Shown: piece by piece, positions 7,371 to 17,252 of the stretch | How the letters are laid out: every line of letters starts with the position of its first letter | Position numbering within the stretch: position 1 is the first letter of the stretch | NCBI RefSeq assembly: GCF_030532325.1 | Contig: NZ_JAUNLS010000006.1 | Location: forward strand, 1 to 64,000 | Direction: 5' to 3' | Length of the DNA: 64,000 nucleotides | Source of the DNA: Corynebacterium sp. | GTDB taxonomy: Bacteria > Actinomycetota > Actinomycetes > Mycobacteriales > Mycobacteriaceae | Notes under the pieces: model-generated | Seen by the model: the letters and a program-made list of their open reading frames with translations, nothing else | What the model was told of the DNA's origin: nothing | Databases searched by the model: none | Made by a program: the position numbers and the translations under genes

Positions 7371-8696
7371 ATGACAACTCTCACTACCTCAGGCAAGGTC
7401 ATCCAGGGATGGGACCCGGAAGATCCCGCCCGCTGGGACTCCAAGATTGCCTGGCGCACACTGTGGATTTCCACATTCGTACTCATCATCGGCTTCGCCA
7501 CCTGGTACCTGGTATCCGCCATCGCGCCGATGCTCAACCAGATCGGCTTTGACCTCAGCAAGTCTCAGCTCTACTGGCTGACCTCCATCGCAGGCCTATC
7601 CTGCGGCCTCTTCCGCCTCCTGTTCATGTTCCTGCCGCCCATGATTGGCACCCGCAAGCTGGTCAGCCTCTCCTCGCTGCTGTTCATCATCCCCATGCTG
7701 GGCTGGTTCTTCGCAGTGCAGGACACCTCCACCCCGTACTGGTGGCTGCTGACCCTGTCCTTCCTTTCCGGCATCGGCGGCGGCGTGTTCTCCGGCTTCA
7801 TGCCCTCCACCGGATACTTCTTCCCCAAGCGCATGTCCGGCACCGCCCTGGGCATCCAGGCCGGCATTGGCAACTTCGGTATCTCCTTCATCCAACTCGT
7901 CGCCCCCTGGCTCATGGGCTTTACCCTGCTGGGTATCGGCTTCGTCGCCCCGCAGCGCACCGAGGCCGGCGAGATCTTCGTGCACAACCCGGCCATCTTC
8001 CTCGTGCCCTGGGCCATCGTCGGCGCCATCATCGCCTGGATGCTGCTCAAGGACGTCCCGGTCAAGGCCAACTTCCGCCAGCAGATCGACATCTTTGGCA
8101 ACAAGAACACGTGGATCCTCACCGTGGTCTACCTCATGACCTTCGGTGCCTTTTCCGGCTTCGCCGCCCAGATGGCGCTGCTCATCAACCAGACCTTCGG
8201 CGCCGATTCCCAGTTCGCCGGCTCCTACGAAAACCTGCCCAAGGGCGCGGCCTTCGCCTTCCTCGGCCCACTGATCGGTGCTTTGGTGCGCGCCCTGTGG
8301 GGCCCGCTGTGCGATAAGTTCGGCGGCGCCATCTGGACCTTCATCGGCTGCGCGGGCATGACCGTGTTCACCGCCGTGGCTGCACTCTTCCTCAACCCCT
8401 CCAGCCCGGATCAGTTCTGGTGGTTCCTGGGCGCGATGCTCATCATGTTCTTCTTCACCGGCCTGGGCAACGCCGGCACCTTCAAGCAGATGCCCATGAT
8501 CCTGCCGCCGCGTCAGGCCGGCGGTGTCATCGGCTGGACCGGCGCCATCGGCGCCTTCGGCCCCTTCGTCGTGGGCGTACTGCTGTCCATGATGCCGGCC
8601 GCCGCCTTCTTCTGGGGCTGCGTGGTCTACTTCGCCATCACCACCGTCCTGGTGTGGATCTACTACGCCCGCCCCAACGCGCCCTTCCCCGGCTAG
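7371..8696 (+). CDS. narK: Nitrate/nitrite transporter NarK
   Basis: NarK is a major-facilitator protein that moves nitrate in and nitrite out across the cytoplasmic membrane. The 441-residue product has about 12 hydrophobic segments. It carries glycine-rich nitrate-porter signatures, seen as SGIGGGVFSGFMPS near residue 135 and GNAGTFKQMP near 365. The ATG at 7371 follows AGAGGAT. It is the first gene of narKGHJI, 50 bases before narG, so nitrate uptake and reduction are probably co-transcribed. Confidence 0.93.
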   Translation: MTTLTTSGKVIQGWDPEDPARWDSKIAWRTLWISTFVLIIGFATWYLVSAIAPMLNQIGFDLSKSQLYWLTSIAGLSCGLFRLLFMFLPPMIGTRKLVSLSSLLFIIPMLGWFFAVQDTSTPYWWLLTLSFLSGIGGGVFSGFMPSTGYFFPKRMSGTALGIQAGIGNFGISFIQLVAPWLMGFTLLGIGFVAPQRTEAGEIFVHNPAIFLVPWAIVGAIIAWMLLKDVPVKANFRQQIDIFGNKNTWILTVVYLMTFGAFSGFAAQMALLINQTFGADSQFAGSYENLPKGAAFAFLGPLIGALVRALWGPLCDKFGGAIWTFIGCAGMTVFTAVAALFLNPSSPDQFWWFLGAMLIMFFFTGLGNAGTFKQMPMILPPRQAGGVIGWTGAIGAFGPFVVGVLLSMMPAAAFFWGCVVYFAITTVLVWIYYARPNAPFPG

Positions 8697-8746
8697 GAAC
8701 ACCCGCGCACCTTTCTCCCCGCAACTTTTCTCAAGGAGATTAAGAC

Positions 8747-11700
8747 ATGGCTAACCACGTCGAGCCCGTCGACGGCAAACTCAACCCCCTCTTCAAGCTG
8801 GGCGCCTACCTACGCAAGGGTGAGGCCAGCGACTCGGGCCAGCAACTCTTCCTCCGCGGCGGCCGCCAGGCCGACGTCTTCTACCGCAACCGCTGGGCCT
8901 TTGACAAGATGGTCCGCTCCACCCACGGCGTGAACTGCACCGGCTCCTGCTCCTGGAAGGTCTACGTCAAGGACGGCGTGATCACCTGGGAGTCCCAGGC
9001 GGTGGACTACCCCACCACCGGCGCCGACATGCCGGAATACGAGCCGCGCGGCTGCCCGCGTGGCGCCTCCTTCTCCTGGTACACCTACTCGCCCACCCGC
9101 GTGCGCTACCCCTACGCCCGCGGCGTGCTGGTGGACATGTTCCGCGAGGAAAAGGCCAAGCACGACGGCGATTCCGTTCTGGCCTGGAAGGCCATCCAGG
9201 AGGATCCGGACAAGCGCCGTGCCTACGTCTCCCAGCGCGGCAAGGGCGGCCTCATCCGCATCTCCTATGAGGAAGCCATCGACATCGCGGCCGCTGCGCA
9301 CGTCTACACGCTGCGCAAGTACGGCCCCGACCGCATCTTCGGCTTCACCGTCATCCCCGCCATGTCGCAGGTCTCCTACGGCGCGGGCACCCGCTTCCTG
9401 CAGATGATCGGCGGCGTGGCGCTGTCCTTCTATGACTGGTACGCCGACCTCCCGCCGGCCTCCCCGCAGACCTTCGGTGACCAGACCGACGTGCCGGAAT
9501 CCGGCGACTGGTACAACTCCTCTTACCTCATGATGTGGGGCTCCAACATCCCGGTCACCCGCACCCCGGACGCTCACTTCATGGTCGAGGCCCGCTACAA
9601 GGGCACCAAGGTGGTCGTGGTCTCCCCGGACTTCGCGGATAACACCAAGTTCGCCGACGAATGGGCCCGCATCGAGCCCGGCACCGACGCCGCCCTGGCC
9701 TTTGCCATGGGGCATGTCATCCTCAAGACCTTCCACGTGGAGCGCCAGGAGCCCTACTTCCTCAACTACATGCGCAAGTACACCGACGCGCCCTTCCTCG
9801 TCACCCTAGACGAGCGCGCCGACGGCACCTACACCCCAGGCAAGTTCCTCACGGCCGCCGAGCTGGGCGGCGACCCCTTGGCTCACTCCCCCAACGCCGA
9901 GTCCCGCACCCTGGTGATGGAAGCCAACGGCCGCGTGGTGGACCCGGGCGGCACCATGGCCGACCGCTGGGACATGGACTCCGCAAAGTGGAATCTCTCT
10001 CTTGACCACGCCGATCCGGTGATGTCCATCGCCGAGACCGATGAGTTTGGTACCGCAGAGGTGCTCTTCCCGCGCTTTGATCTCGACGCCGACCTCGAGG
10101 CCGACTCCGCCGACGGAGGCAACGGCCCCATCGGCGCGGGCATCGTCCACCGCGGCGTGCCCGTGCGCGAGGTCGACGGCCGCAAGGTCACCACCGTCTT
10201 CGACATCATGCTCGCCCACTACGGCGTCGAGCGCCCCGAGCTCACCCTGCCCGGCAGCTGGCCCAAGGACTTCTTCGATGCCAGCGAGGTGGGCACCCCG
10301 GCCTGGCAGGAGGAGCTCACCGGCGTGCCGGCCGAGACCGCCATCCGCATCGGCCGCGAGTTTGCCCAAAACGCCGCGGACTCTCAGGGCCGCTCCCAGA
10401 TCATCATGGGCGCTGGCGTGAACCACTACTTCCACGCCGACACCATCTACCGCACCTTCCTGGCGCTGACCTCGATGTGCGGCACCCAGGGTGTCAACGG
10501 CGGCGGCTGGGCGCACTACGTGGGCCAGGAGAAGCTGCGCCCCATCAACGGCTGGACCCAGTGGGCCATGGCCACCGACTGGCAGCGCCCGCCGCGCCAC
10601 ATGATCTCCACTGGCTTCTACTACTTCGCCACCGAGCAGTACCGCTACGACAACTCGCGGGCCTCCCACCTGGGCTCCCCGCTGGCCAGCCGCGGCAGCA
10701 TCGGTGACAAGATGGTTTCCGACACCATGGCCGAGTCCATGCGTCGCGGCTGGATGCCGGCCTACCCGCAGTTCAACAAGAACAACCTCATCATCGCCGA
10801 GGAGGCCAAGCAAGCGGGTAAGGAAATCACCGACTACGTCGTGGAGAAGCTGGGCAGCGGTGAGTTGGAATTCTCCTACGATAATCCCTCGGCCGAGGAG
10901 AACTGGCCGCGCATCCTGCTCAACTGGCGTACCAACCTGCTGGGCTCCTCCGCCAAGGGCACCGAGTTCTTCCTGCGCCACCTGCTGGGCGTGGACTCCG
11001 ACGCTACCGCCGAGGAGCTCAGCGAGGAAGATCGTCCCAAGACCATCAGGTGGGTCGATAAAGCCCCCGAGGGCAAGCTCGACCTCATGATGACCACGGA
11101 CTTCCGCAACACCTCCACCACCCTGGTCTCCGACATCATCATGCCGGCGGCCACCTGGTACGAGAAGCACGACATGTCCTCCACGGACATGCACCCCTAC
11201 CTGCACTCCTTCAACGCGGCTATCAACCCGCCGTGGGAGGCGCGCACGGACTTCGAGGTCTTTAGGGATCTCGCCGCCTCGCTCTCGGATAAGGCGGTGA
11301 AGTGGCTGGGTACTCAGACCGACATCATCACCCAGCCCTCGCACCACGACTCCCCGGATGAAATGGGCATGCCGCGCGGCGTGGTGCCGGACGTCGACAA
11401 GCAACACCTCATCCCGGGCAAGACCATGCCCAAACTGCACGTTGTCGAGCGCGACTACACCAAGATCTACGAGAAGTGGACACACCTAGGTCCCCTGCCC
11501 GCCACGGCCGGCACCGGCGTGCACGGCACCAAGTTCGATGTGTCCAAGCAGGTCAAGGAGCTCGAGCTCATTTGTGGTACCTCGGAGACCTCCCAGGGCC
11601 AGCTGGTGGACCTCACCAAGGACACCAAGGTCATCAACGCCATCCTGCACCTTTCGGGTGTCTCCAACGGCGAGCTGGCCAAGCAGGGCTTTGAGTTCCT

Positions 11701-12496
11701 CTCCTCGCGCACCGGCAAGGACCTCTCCCCACTGGGCACCCCGGACGAGGACGTGCGCATCACCTGGGACTCCATCAAGGAGCGCCCGACGGAGGTCATC
11801 ACCTCGCCCGAGTGGACCGCGGACAAGCGCGGCAAGCGCCGCTACACCGCGTTTAGCATCAACGTGGAGTTTGATAAGCCCTGGCACACCGTGACCGGCC
11901 GCATGCAGTACTACGTGGACCACGACTGGTTCCTCGACTACGGCGAGGCGCTGCCCATCTTCCGCCCGCCCCTGGACCACGTGCGCATGCACGGCGAGTT
12001 CGCCCCGGGCCAGACCCTGCGCAACGAGCGCGGCGAGGTCGAGGTCACGCTGCGCTACCTGACCACCCATAACAAGTGGTCCATCCACTCGCAGTACTTT
12101 GACAACCTGCACGTGCTCTCCATCTCCCGCGGCGGCCAGGTGGTGTGGATGTCCGATAAGGACGCCGCCAAGATCGGCGTGCGCGATAACGAGTGGGTTG
12201 AGGTCTATAACCGCAACGGCGTGGTCTCCGCGCGCGCGATTGTCTCCCACCGCATCCCAGAGGGAACGATGATCTGCAACCACGCCCAGGAGCGCACCGT
12301 GGGCACCCCACTCAACGAGCACACCGGGCGCCGCGGCGGCACCCACAACTCGCTGACCCGTATTTCCATCAAGCCGGTGCACATCGCCGGCGGCTACGGC
12401 CAGCTGACCTACCACTTCAACTACATCGGCCCCACCGGCAACAACCGCGACGAAGTCACACGCGTGCGCCGTCGTTCTCAGGAGGTTACGTACTAA
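8747..12496 (+). CDS. narG: Respiratory nitrate reductase, alpha subunit NarG
   Basis: NarG is the bis-MGD catalytic subunit that reduces nitrate to nitrite on the cytoplasmic face, taking electrons from NarH. At 1249 residues it has full length. The N-terminal FS0 cluster motif reads HGVNCTGSCSWK near residue 60, where the first ligand is His as in other NarG proteins. The molybdopterin-binding segment YLMMWGSNIPVTRTPDAHF lies near 260. The C-terminal molybdopterin dinucleotide-binding domain covers roughly 1080-1240. AAGGAG precedes the ATG. The stop codon overlaps the narH start by one base. Confidence 0.97.
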   Translation: MANHVEPVDGKLNPLFKLGAYLRKGEASDSGQQLFLRGGRQADVFYRNRWAFDKMVRSTHGVNCTGSCSWKVYVKDGVITWESQAVDYPTTGADMPEYEPRGCPRGASFSWYTYSPTRVRYPYARGVLVDMFREEKAKHDGDSVLAWKAIQEDPDKRRAYVSQRGKGGLIRISYEEAIDIAAAAHVYTLRKYGPDRIFGFTVIPAMSQVSYGAGTRFLQMIGGVALSFYDWYADLPPASPQTFGDQTDVPESGDWYNSSYLMMWGSNIPVTRTPDAHFMVEARYKGTKVVVVSPDFADNTKFADEWARIEPGTDAALAFAMGHVILKTFHVERQEPYFLNYMRKYTDAPFLVTLDERADGTYTPGKFLTAAELGGDPLAHSPNAESRTLVMEANGRVVDPGGTMADRWDMDSAKWNLSLDHADPVMSIAETDEFGTAEVLFPRFDLDADLEADSADGGNGPIGAGIVHRGVPVREVDGRKVTTVFDIMLAHYGVERPELTLPGSWPKDFFDASEVGTPAWQEELTGVPAETAIRIGREFAQNAADSQGRSQIIMGAGVNHYFHADTIYRTFLALTSMCGTQGVNGGGWAHYVGQEKLRPINGWTQWAMATDWQRPPRHMISTGFYYFATEQYRYDNSRASHLGSPLASRGSIGDKMVSDTMAESMRRGWMPAYPQFNKNNLIIAEEAKQAGKEITDYVVEKLGSGELEFSYDNPSAEENWPRILLNWRTNLLGSSAKGTEFFLRHLLGVDSDATAEELSEEDRPKTIRWVDKAPEGKLDLMMTTDFRNTSTTLVSDIIMPAATWYEKHDMSSTDMHPYLHSFNAAINPPWEARTDFEVFRDLAASLSDKAVKWLGTQTDIITQPSHHDSPDEMGMPRGVVPDVDKQHLIPGKTMPKLHVVERDYTKIYEKWTHLGPLPATAGTGVHGTKFDVSKQVKELELICGTSETSQGQLVDLTKDTKVINAILHLSGVSNGELAKQGFEFLSSRTGKDLSPLGTPDEDVRITWDSIKERPTEVITSPEWTADKRGKRRYTAFSINVEFDKPWHTVTGRMQYYVDHDWFLDYGEALPIFRPPLDHVRMHGEFAPGQTLRNERGEVEVTLRYLTTHNKWSIHSQYFDNLHVLSISRGGQVVWMSDKDAAKIGVRDNEWVEVYNRNGVVSARAIVSHRIPEGTMICNHAQERTVGTPLNEHTGRRGGTHNSLTRISIKPVHIAGGYGQLTYHFNYIGPTGNNRDEVTRVRRRSQEVTY

Positions 12497-14109
12497 TGAA
12501 AGTCATGGCGCAAATCTCCATGATCATGAACCTGGACAAGTGCATCGGCTGCCACACTTGTTCAGTGACCTGCAAGCAGGCATGGACCAACCGCGAAGGC
12601 ACCGAGTACATCTGGTTCAACAACGTGGAGACCCGCCCGGGCGTGGGCTACCCGCGCACCTGGGAGGACCAGGAGAAGTGGAAGGGCGGCTGGCAGCGCA
12701 CCGCCAGCGGCAAGCTCAAGCCCAAGGCGGGCGGGCGCCTGAAGAAGCTGGCCACCCTCTTCCACAACCCCAACCTGCCCACCATCCAGGACTACTACGA
12801 GCCCTGGTCCTACCAGTACGAGGACCTCATGGGCGCCAAGCCGGGCCAAAAGACCCAGCCCACCGCCAAGCCTGTGTCCCAGATCGACGGCCGCGAGATC
12901 AACAAGATCGAGTGGTCCTCCAACTGGGACGACAACCTGGGCGGCTCCACGGAGACCCTGGACCAGGATCCCACGCTGCACGCGATGAACCTCAAGGTCA
13001 AGAAGGAGATCGAAGACTCCTTCATGTTCTACCTGCCGCGCATCTGCGAGCACTGTCTCAACCCCACGTGTGTGTCCTCCTGCCCCTCAGGCGCGATGTA
13101 CAAGCGCACCGAGGACGGCATCGTGCTGGTGGATCAGGATCGCTGCCGCGGCTGGCGCATGTGTGTCTCCGGCTGCCCCTACAAGAAGGTCTACTTCAAC
13201 CACAAGACGGGCAAGGCCGAGAAGTGCACCCTGTGCTACCCGCGCCTGGAGGTGGGCCAGCCCACCGTGTGCTCCGAGACCTGCGTGGGCCGCCTGCGCT
13301 ACCTGGGCGTCATCTTCTACGACGCCGACCGCGTCGCCGAGGCCGCCGCCACCGAGAACGAGCAGGACCTCTTCGAGGCACAGAAGTCCATCATGCTCGA
13401 TCCCCACGATCCCGAGGTGGTGCGCGCCGCCCAGGCCGAGGGCATCCCCCACTCCTGGATCGACGCCGCGCAGAACTCGCCCATCTACGATCTCATCTTC
13501 ACCTACGGCGTGGCCCTGCCGCTGCACCCGGAGTTCCGCACCCTGCCGATGGTCTGGTACATCCCGCCGCTGTCCCCCATCGTGGACCAGGTCAGCGCCA
13601 CCGGTAACGACGGCGAGGACCACAAGATCCTCTTCAGCGCGCTGTCGAACATGCGCATCCCGCTGGAGTACCTCGCGGGCCTGTTCACCGCGGGTGACAC
13701 CGTCCCGGTGGAAAAGTCCCTGCGCCGTCTGGTGGCCATGCGCTCCTACATGCGCGATATCAACCTGGGCAACGAGCCCCAGGAGGAGATCGCCCAAGCC
13801 GTGGGCATGACCGGCAAGGACATGGAGGCGATGTACCGCCTGCTGTCCATTGCCAAGTACGACGACCGCTACGTCATCCCCACCGCCTCCCCGGAAACCC
13901 CGCGTGGCATCTCCTCGCTGGATCCCTTCGGCGGGGTGGACCCGGCGCGCAGCAGCGACGAGATCTTCCACGATCTGGGCATGGGCGCGCCGGAGGCCTG
14001 CTCCCCGGGCGCGGGCGGGGCCGGCCAGCCGGTCTCGCTGATGTCCTGGACTGGGGATCGCCCGGATGCCATGTTCCCGCCCCGGCGCGAGGGCGAGGCG
14101 CACGCCTAA
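12496..14109 (+). CDS. narH: Respiratory nitrate reductase, beta subunit NarH
   Basis: NarH carries electrons from the NarI hemes to NarG through four iron-sulfur clusters. All four cysteine groups are visible: CIGCHTCSVTCKQ near residue 15, CEHCLNPTCVSSCP near 184, CRGWRMCVSGCP near 217, and CTLCY with a later CSETC near 244-262. Tryptophan replaces one cysteine in the third group, the usual mark of the 3Fe-4S site. The product is 537 residues. The ATG overlaps the narG stop in TAATG, implying coupled translation. Confidence 0.97.
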   Translation: MKVMAQISMIMNLDKCIGCHTCSVTCKQAWTNREGTEYIWFNNVETRPGVGYPRTWEDQEKWKGGWQRTASGKLKPKAGGRLKKLATLFHNPNLPTIQDYYEPWSYQYEDLMGAKPGQKTQPTAKPVSQIDGREINKIEWSSNWDDNLGGSTETLDQDPTLHAMNLKVKKEIEDSFMFYLPRICEHCLNPTCVSSCPSGAMYKRTEDGIVLVDQDRCRGWRMCVSGCPYKKVYFNHKTGKAEKCTLCYPRLEVGQPTVCSETCVGRLRYLGVIFYDADRVAEAAATENEQDLFEAQKSIMLDPHDPEVVRAAQAEGIPHSWIDAAQNSPIYDLIFTYGVALPLHPEFRTLPMVWYIPPLSPIVDQVSATGNDGEDHKILFSALSNMRIPLEYLAGLFTAGDTVPVEKSLRRLVAMRSYMRDINLGNEPQEEIAQAVGMTGKDMEAMYRLLSIAKYDDRYVIPTASPETPRGISSLDPFGGVDPARSSDEIFHDLGMGAPEACSPGAGGAGQPVSLMSWTGDRPDAMFPPRREGEAHA

Positions 14110-14339
14110 GCCGCGGCGCAGAGAGCAAGGACTACAGAGCAAGGACGACGAAGAGGAATATCGTTGAGAAACTGGCGCGGCGCCTTCCGGCCACCACGCC
14201 CGGCGCCGCGCGCACCGGGGCGCATCACGCAGGCGCGCCGCTGGATGACGCCATCGCGGGCTTCGGCACCCCAGCCGGCATCGGCTCCGCGGGCGGGGCG
14301 AAGGACCTCAAGCGCACCGCGCGCACGCACACCGGCCCG

Positions 14340-15002
14340 GTGCCCACGGACTTCGTGGAGCCGGTGAGCCTGAGCGAAGAGCAGCGCCGCACCGTAGCAA
14401 TGGCCGCCGCCGTGCTCCTGCACTACCCCGGCGCGGACTACCTGGAGCGCCTGCGCGTGGTGGAGGACTCCGTGCGCGAGCTGCCGCGAGAGGTGACCGA
14501 GCGTTGTGCAGAGTTCGCCGCCTGGGCCCGCGAGGCTGGGCTGCGCGGCGTCGAGGAGCACTACGTGGACACCTTTGACCAGCGTAGGCGCTGCTCGCTC
14601 TACCTTTCCTACTACGCGGTGGGCGATACCCGTCAGCGCGGCATGGCCATTCTGGCCTTTCGCCAGCAGCTGGAGTCCATGGGGCTTATCCCCAGCGAGG
14701 ACGAGCTGGCGGATCACCTCTGCGTGGTGCTGGAGGCCGTGGCCATGACCGAGGGCGCCCAGCACGCCCACGCCGTGGAGATGCTGGCCAGCCACCGCCA
14801 GGGCCTGGAGGTCCTGCGCGCCGCGCTGCTCGGCCTGGGCTCTCCCTTTGCCGCGCTGATTACCGCCGTGTGCGCCTCCCTGCCCGCGGTGGATCCCGCC
14901 ACCGCCCAGAAATACGTCGACCTCATCCGCACCGGCCCGCCGGCGGAGATGGTGGGCATTGCCGATCTTCCCTTCCCAACCTCCCAACCCGACTACGTTT
15001 AA
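14340..15002 (+). CDS. narJ: Nitrate reductase assembly chaperone NarJ (start uncertain)
   Basis: NarJ is a cytoplasmic chaperone that binds the NarG N-terminus while the cofactor is inserted. The conserved family part, an all-helical TorD-like fold, begins around RRTVAMAAAVLLHYPGADY and includes VEEHYVDTFDQRRRCSLYL. The GTG at 14340 is the first canonical start in this frame but has no ribosome site. The same frame stays open upstream with good codon use back past 14160. There an AGAGGA site at 14152-14157 points to a TTG at 14164 that is one base out of frame. A start-region mutation or sequence error may have removed the true start near 14163. The core domain is unaffected. Confidence 0.85.
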   Translation: MPTDFVEPVSLSEEQRRTVAMAAAVLLHYPGADYLERLRVVEDSVRELPREVTERCAEFAAWAREAGLRGVEEHYVDTFDQRRRCSLYLSYYAVGDTRQRGMAILAFRQQLESMGLIPSEDELADHLCVVLEAVAMTEGAQHAHAVEMLASHRQGLEVLRAALLGLGSPFAALITAVCASLPAVDPATAQKYVDLIRTGPPAEMVGIADLPFPTSQPDYV

Positions 15003-15011
15003 GGACCACCC

Positions 15012-15794
15012 ATGGACTACTTCACTAACTTCCTCTGGGGCGCATTCCCGTGGTTGGCCATTGCCGCCTTCGTCGTGGGCATCTTCTGGCGCTGGCGCAC
15101 CGACCAATTTGGCTGGACCACGCACTCCTCACAGATCTACGAATCCAAGCTCCTTCGCTTGTCCTCCCCGCTCTTCCACTGGGGCATGGTCTTTGTGGTC
15201 ATCGGCCACATCATGGGCCTGGCCTTCCCCAAGTCCTGGACGCGGGCGGTGGGCATTAGTGATTCCGCCTACCACCTCATTGCCACAATCCCGGGCACCA
15301 TCGCGGCTGCGGCCGTGGTGCTGGGCTTCATTGGCCTGCTCTACCGGCGCATTGTCAACCGCTCGGTGTTCTTGTCCACCTCGACCTCCGATAAGGTGAT
15401 GTACCTCGTGCTGGGCCTGGCCATTGCCTCCGGCACCATCGCGACGGTCAGCACCCAAGTCTTCGGCGGACCGCACGGCTACGACTACCGCGAGACCATC
15501 TCGCCGTGGCTGCGCGATCTGCTGGTGTTTAACCTCCACCCGGAAACCATGGTGGATGTGCCCTGGCAGTTCCAGGTGCACGTGCTCTGCGGCTTCACCA
15601 TCATCGCCGTGTGGCCCTTTACCCGCCTGGTGCACGCCTTCTCCGCGCCGGTGGGCTACGTCACCCGCCCCTACGTGGTCTACCGTTCCCGCGATAACCG
15701 CACCACGGACATGCGCGGCCACACCGCCTGGGAGCCGGTGCGCTCCCACCGCGCGCAGCTCGACGCCAGCGAGACTCCCTCGCACGGCGCCTAG
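15012..15794 (+). CDS. narI: Respiratory nitrate reductase, gamma subunit NarI
   Basis: NarI is the membrane cytochrome b that oxidises menaquinol and passes electrons to NarH. The 260-residue product has about five transmembrane segments. Candidate heme-ligand histidines lie in LFHWGMVFVVIGHIMGL near residues 56-70 and in VHVLCGF and RLVHAFSAP near 192-212. AAGGACC precedes the ATG at 15012. It ends the nar operon and faces the convergent copper protein gene, with a hairpin between them. Confidence 0.95.
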   Translation: MDYFTNFLWGAFPWLAIAAFVVGIFWRWRTDQFGWTTHSSQIYESKLLRLSSPLFHWGMVFVVIGHIMGLAFPKSWTRAVGISDSAYHLIATIPGTIAAAAVVLGFIGLLYRRIVNRSVFLSTSTSDKVMYLVLGLAIASGTIATVSTQVFGGPHGYDYRETISPWLRDLLVFNLHPETMVDVPWQFQVHVLCGFTIIAVWPFTRLVHAFSAPVGYVTRPYVVYRSRDNRTTDMRGHTAWEPVRSHRAQLDASETPSHGA

Positions 15795-15800
15795 CGCGCT

Positions 15801-15823
15801 GGCCGGCAGCCCACCTGCCGGCC
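15801..15823. terminator. Hairpin between narI and the NirK-like gene
   Basis: GGCCGGCAG pairs perfectly with CTGCCGGCC across a five-base loop. It lies in the 36-base gap between two convergent genes. Neither side has a clear U-tract, so it may act as a weak terminator for both directions. Confidence 0.55.
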
Positions 15824-15830
15824 GCCTGTG

Positions 15831-17252
15831 CTACTCGACGACGATCTTGCCGTGCTGGCCCTTCTCCGCGTTGGTCATGATGTGATTGACAAAGCTGTAG
15901 GTGCCTGGCTCGTTGAAGGTCATCTCCACAAACCCGCCCTGGGCGGGCAGCAGGTCTAGGGCCTGCGAACCGGCGTCTTCCTTATCCCGGATAAGGTAGG
16001 CGCCTTCCTTGTAGACGGTCTCGAATTGCTCGCCCACCACGTGGAAGCTCAGCGGCTGATCGGGGCCCACGTTAACCAGCCAGATGCGGATCTTCTCCCC
16101 CACCTTCGCTGTGAGTGGGTCGATATCGTACTGGTTGGGGTAGTAATTGAAGGCCATGAGGTCGAAATCGCCCGCACTCACGCGCTCGGGGTCCGCGCCC
16201 TCGGTGCCGAGGAAGACTTCATCAGCCACCATGGCGTACTCGGCGTCGACGGGGCCAAGCGCGTCGGCGCCGCGCGGGTCGATGATCACCATGCCGGCCA
16301 TGCCGTTGGCGATGTGCAGGCTCATCGGGTCCGTCGAGCAGTGATACATCCACGCCCCGGCGCGGTGCGCGGTGAACTCATAGGTCAGCGACTCCCCCGG
16401 CTGGATGGTCTTCATGTTGCTATCTGGGGTGACCTCGCCGGCGTGGAAGTCCACGGAATGGCCCATGCTGCCCTTGTTGACGATGGTGATTTTGAAGCGA
16501 TCCCCCACCTTGCCGCGCAGGACGGGCCCGGGGTTCTGGCCGTTGAACAGCCAGCGGGTCTGGGTCACGCCGGGGGCGACTTCGAGTTCTTCCTCGGTCA
16601 TGGTCCAGGTCTCCTCGTGCAGCTCGCCGCCGGCGGGCGGCAGGGCGGCGTCGAAGGCCGCAAAGTTATCCCGCGGGGCGGTGCGCTCGGCGGCGGAGGG
16701 GACCTCGATAGGCGCGGAGGCCCCGTGCGCGTGACCGGCGCCGGTGTTGCCCTCCGCCATGGTGGCGGCCGAGCCCGCGCCGCTTTCTGCACCCACGTTG
16801 ACGTTGAAGACCATGCCCTGCATCTTGTGCCCGGCGATGGTGCAGTAGCCCTCGACGCTCTGGCTGATCACGCCGGCGTCGAGCTGCACGCTATCGCCCG
16901 GATCCACGCGGCCGGTCTCGGCCTCGCCGATCTTAAGATCGTGGACCTGATCGCCGGTGTTGGTGAAGTTGACCACCAGGCGGGAGCCGGCCGGCACGTC
17001 CACGGAGTTGGGCACGAAGGCCATGCCTTCCACAGAGACGTCCACGGTCACCGCCTCACCGCTGGCCACCATGTCCCCGCTGCCGGCGGTGCCGGAGTGC
17101 TTCCACACGGTGGAGTTCATCACCGCCAGGGCGCTGACCGCGATGAGCGCCACGACGATGATCACCCACGAGAGCGTGCGGGCTCTCTCCGGGGACAGCG
17201 AGGCCTGGGCGGGCTGACCGGCGGCCGGCGGTGTGGAAGGGTTCTTAGGCAT
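15831..17252 (-). CDS. NirK-like copper nitrite reductase with extra N-terminal cupredoxin domain
   Basis: This 473-residue protein has a membrane-anchor helix near residues 25-45. A cupredoxin domain follows at about 60-155, with candidate copper ligands in QVHDLK, GYCTIAGH and KMQGM. Two further cupredoxin domains follow in the copper nitrite reductase/multicopper oxidase pattern. In that part, MGHSVDFHAG holds two histidines, AWMYHCSTDPMSLH holds the His-Cys pair and the next His, ANGMAG holds the Met, and VNHIM near the C-terminus holds a late His. These match the type 1 and type 2 copper sites of NO-forming NirK, so nitrite to NO is the likely reaction. A multicopper oxidase acting on another substrate is the alternative. 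It overlaps the upstream membrane gene by eight bases. Confidence 0.75.
   Translation of the reverse strand: MPKNPSTPPAAGQPAQASLSPERARTLSWVIIVVALIAVSALAVMNSTVWKHSGTAGSGDMVASGEAVTVDVSVEGMAFVPNSVDVPAGSRLVVNFTNTGDQVHDLKIGEAETGRVDPGDSVQLDAGVISQSVEGYCTIAGHKMQGMVFNVNVGAESGAGSAATMAEGNTGAGHAHGASAPIEVPSAAERTAPRDNFAAFDAALPPAGGELHEETWTMTEEELEVAPGVTQTRWLFNGQNPGPVLRGKVGDRFKITIVNKGSMGHSVDFHAGEVTPDSNMKTIQPGESLTYEFTAHRAGAWMYHCSTDPMSLHIANGMAGMVIIDPRGADALGPVDAEYAMVADEVFLGTEGADPERVSAGDFDLMAFNYYPNQYDIDPLTAKVGEKIRIWLVNVGPDQPLSFHVVGEQFETVYKEGAYLIRDKEDAGSQALDLLPAQGGFVEMTFNEPGTYSFVNHIMTNAEKGQHGKIVVE

Noticed and set aside
14164-14367. Arg/Pro-rich frame from the TTG at 14164
   Set aside because: The TTG has a good ribosome site, but the peptide looks like a shadow and the narJ frame has the better codon pattern over the same bases.
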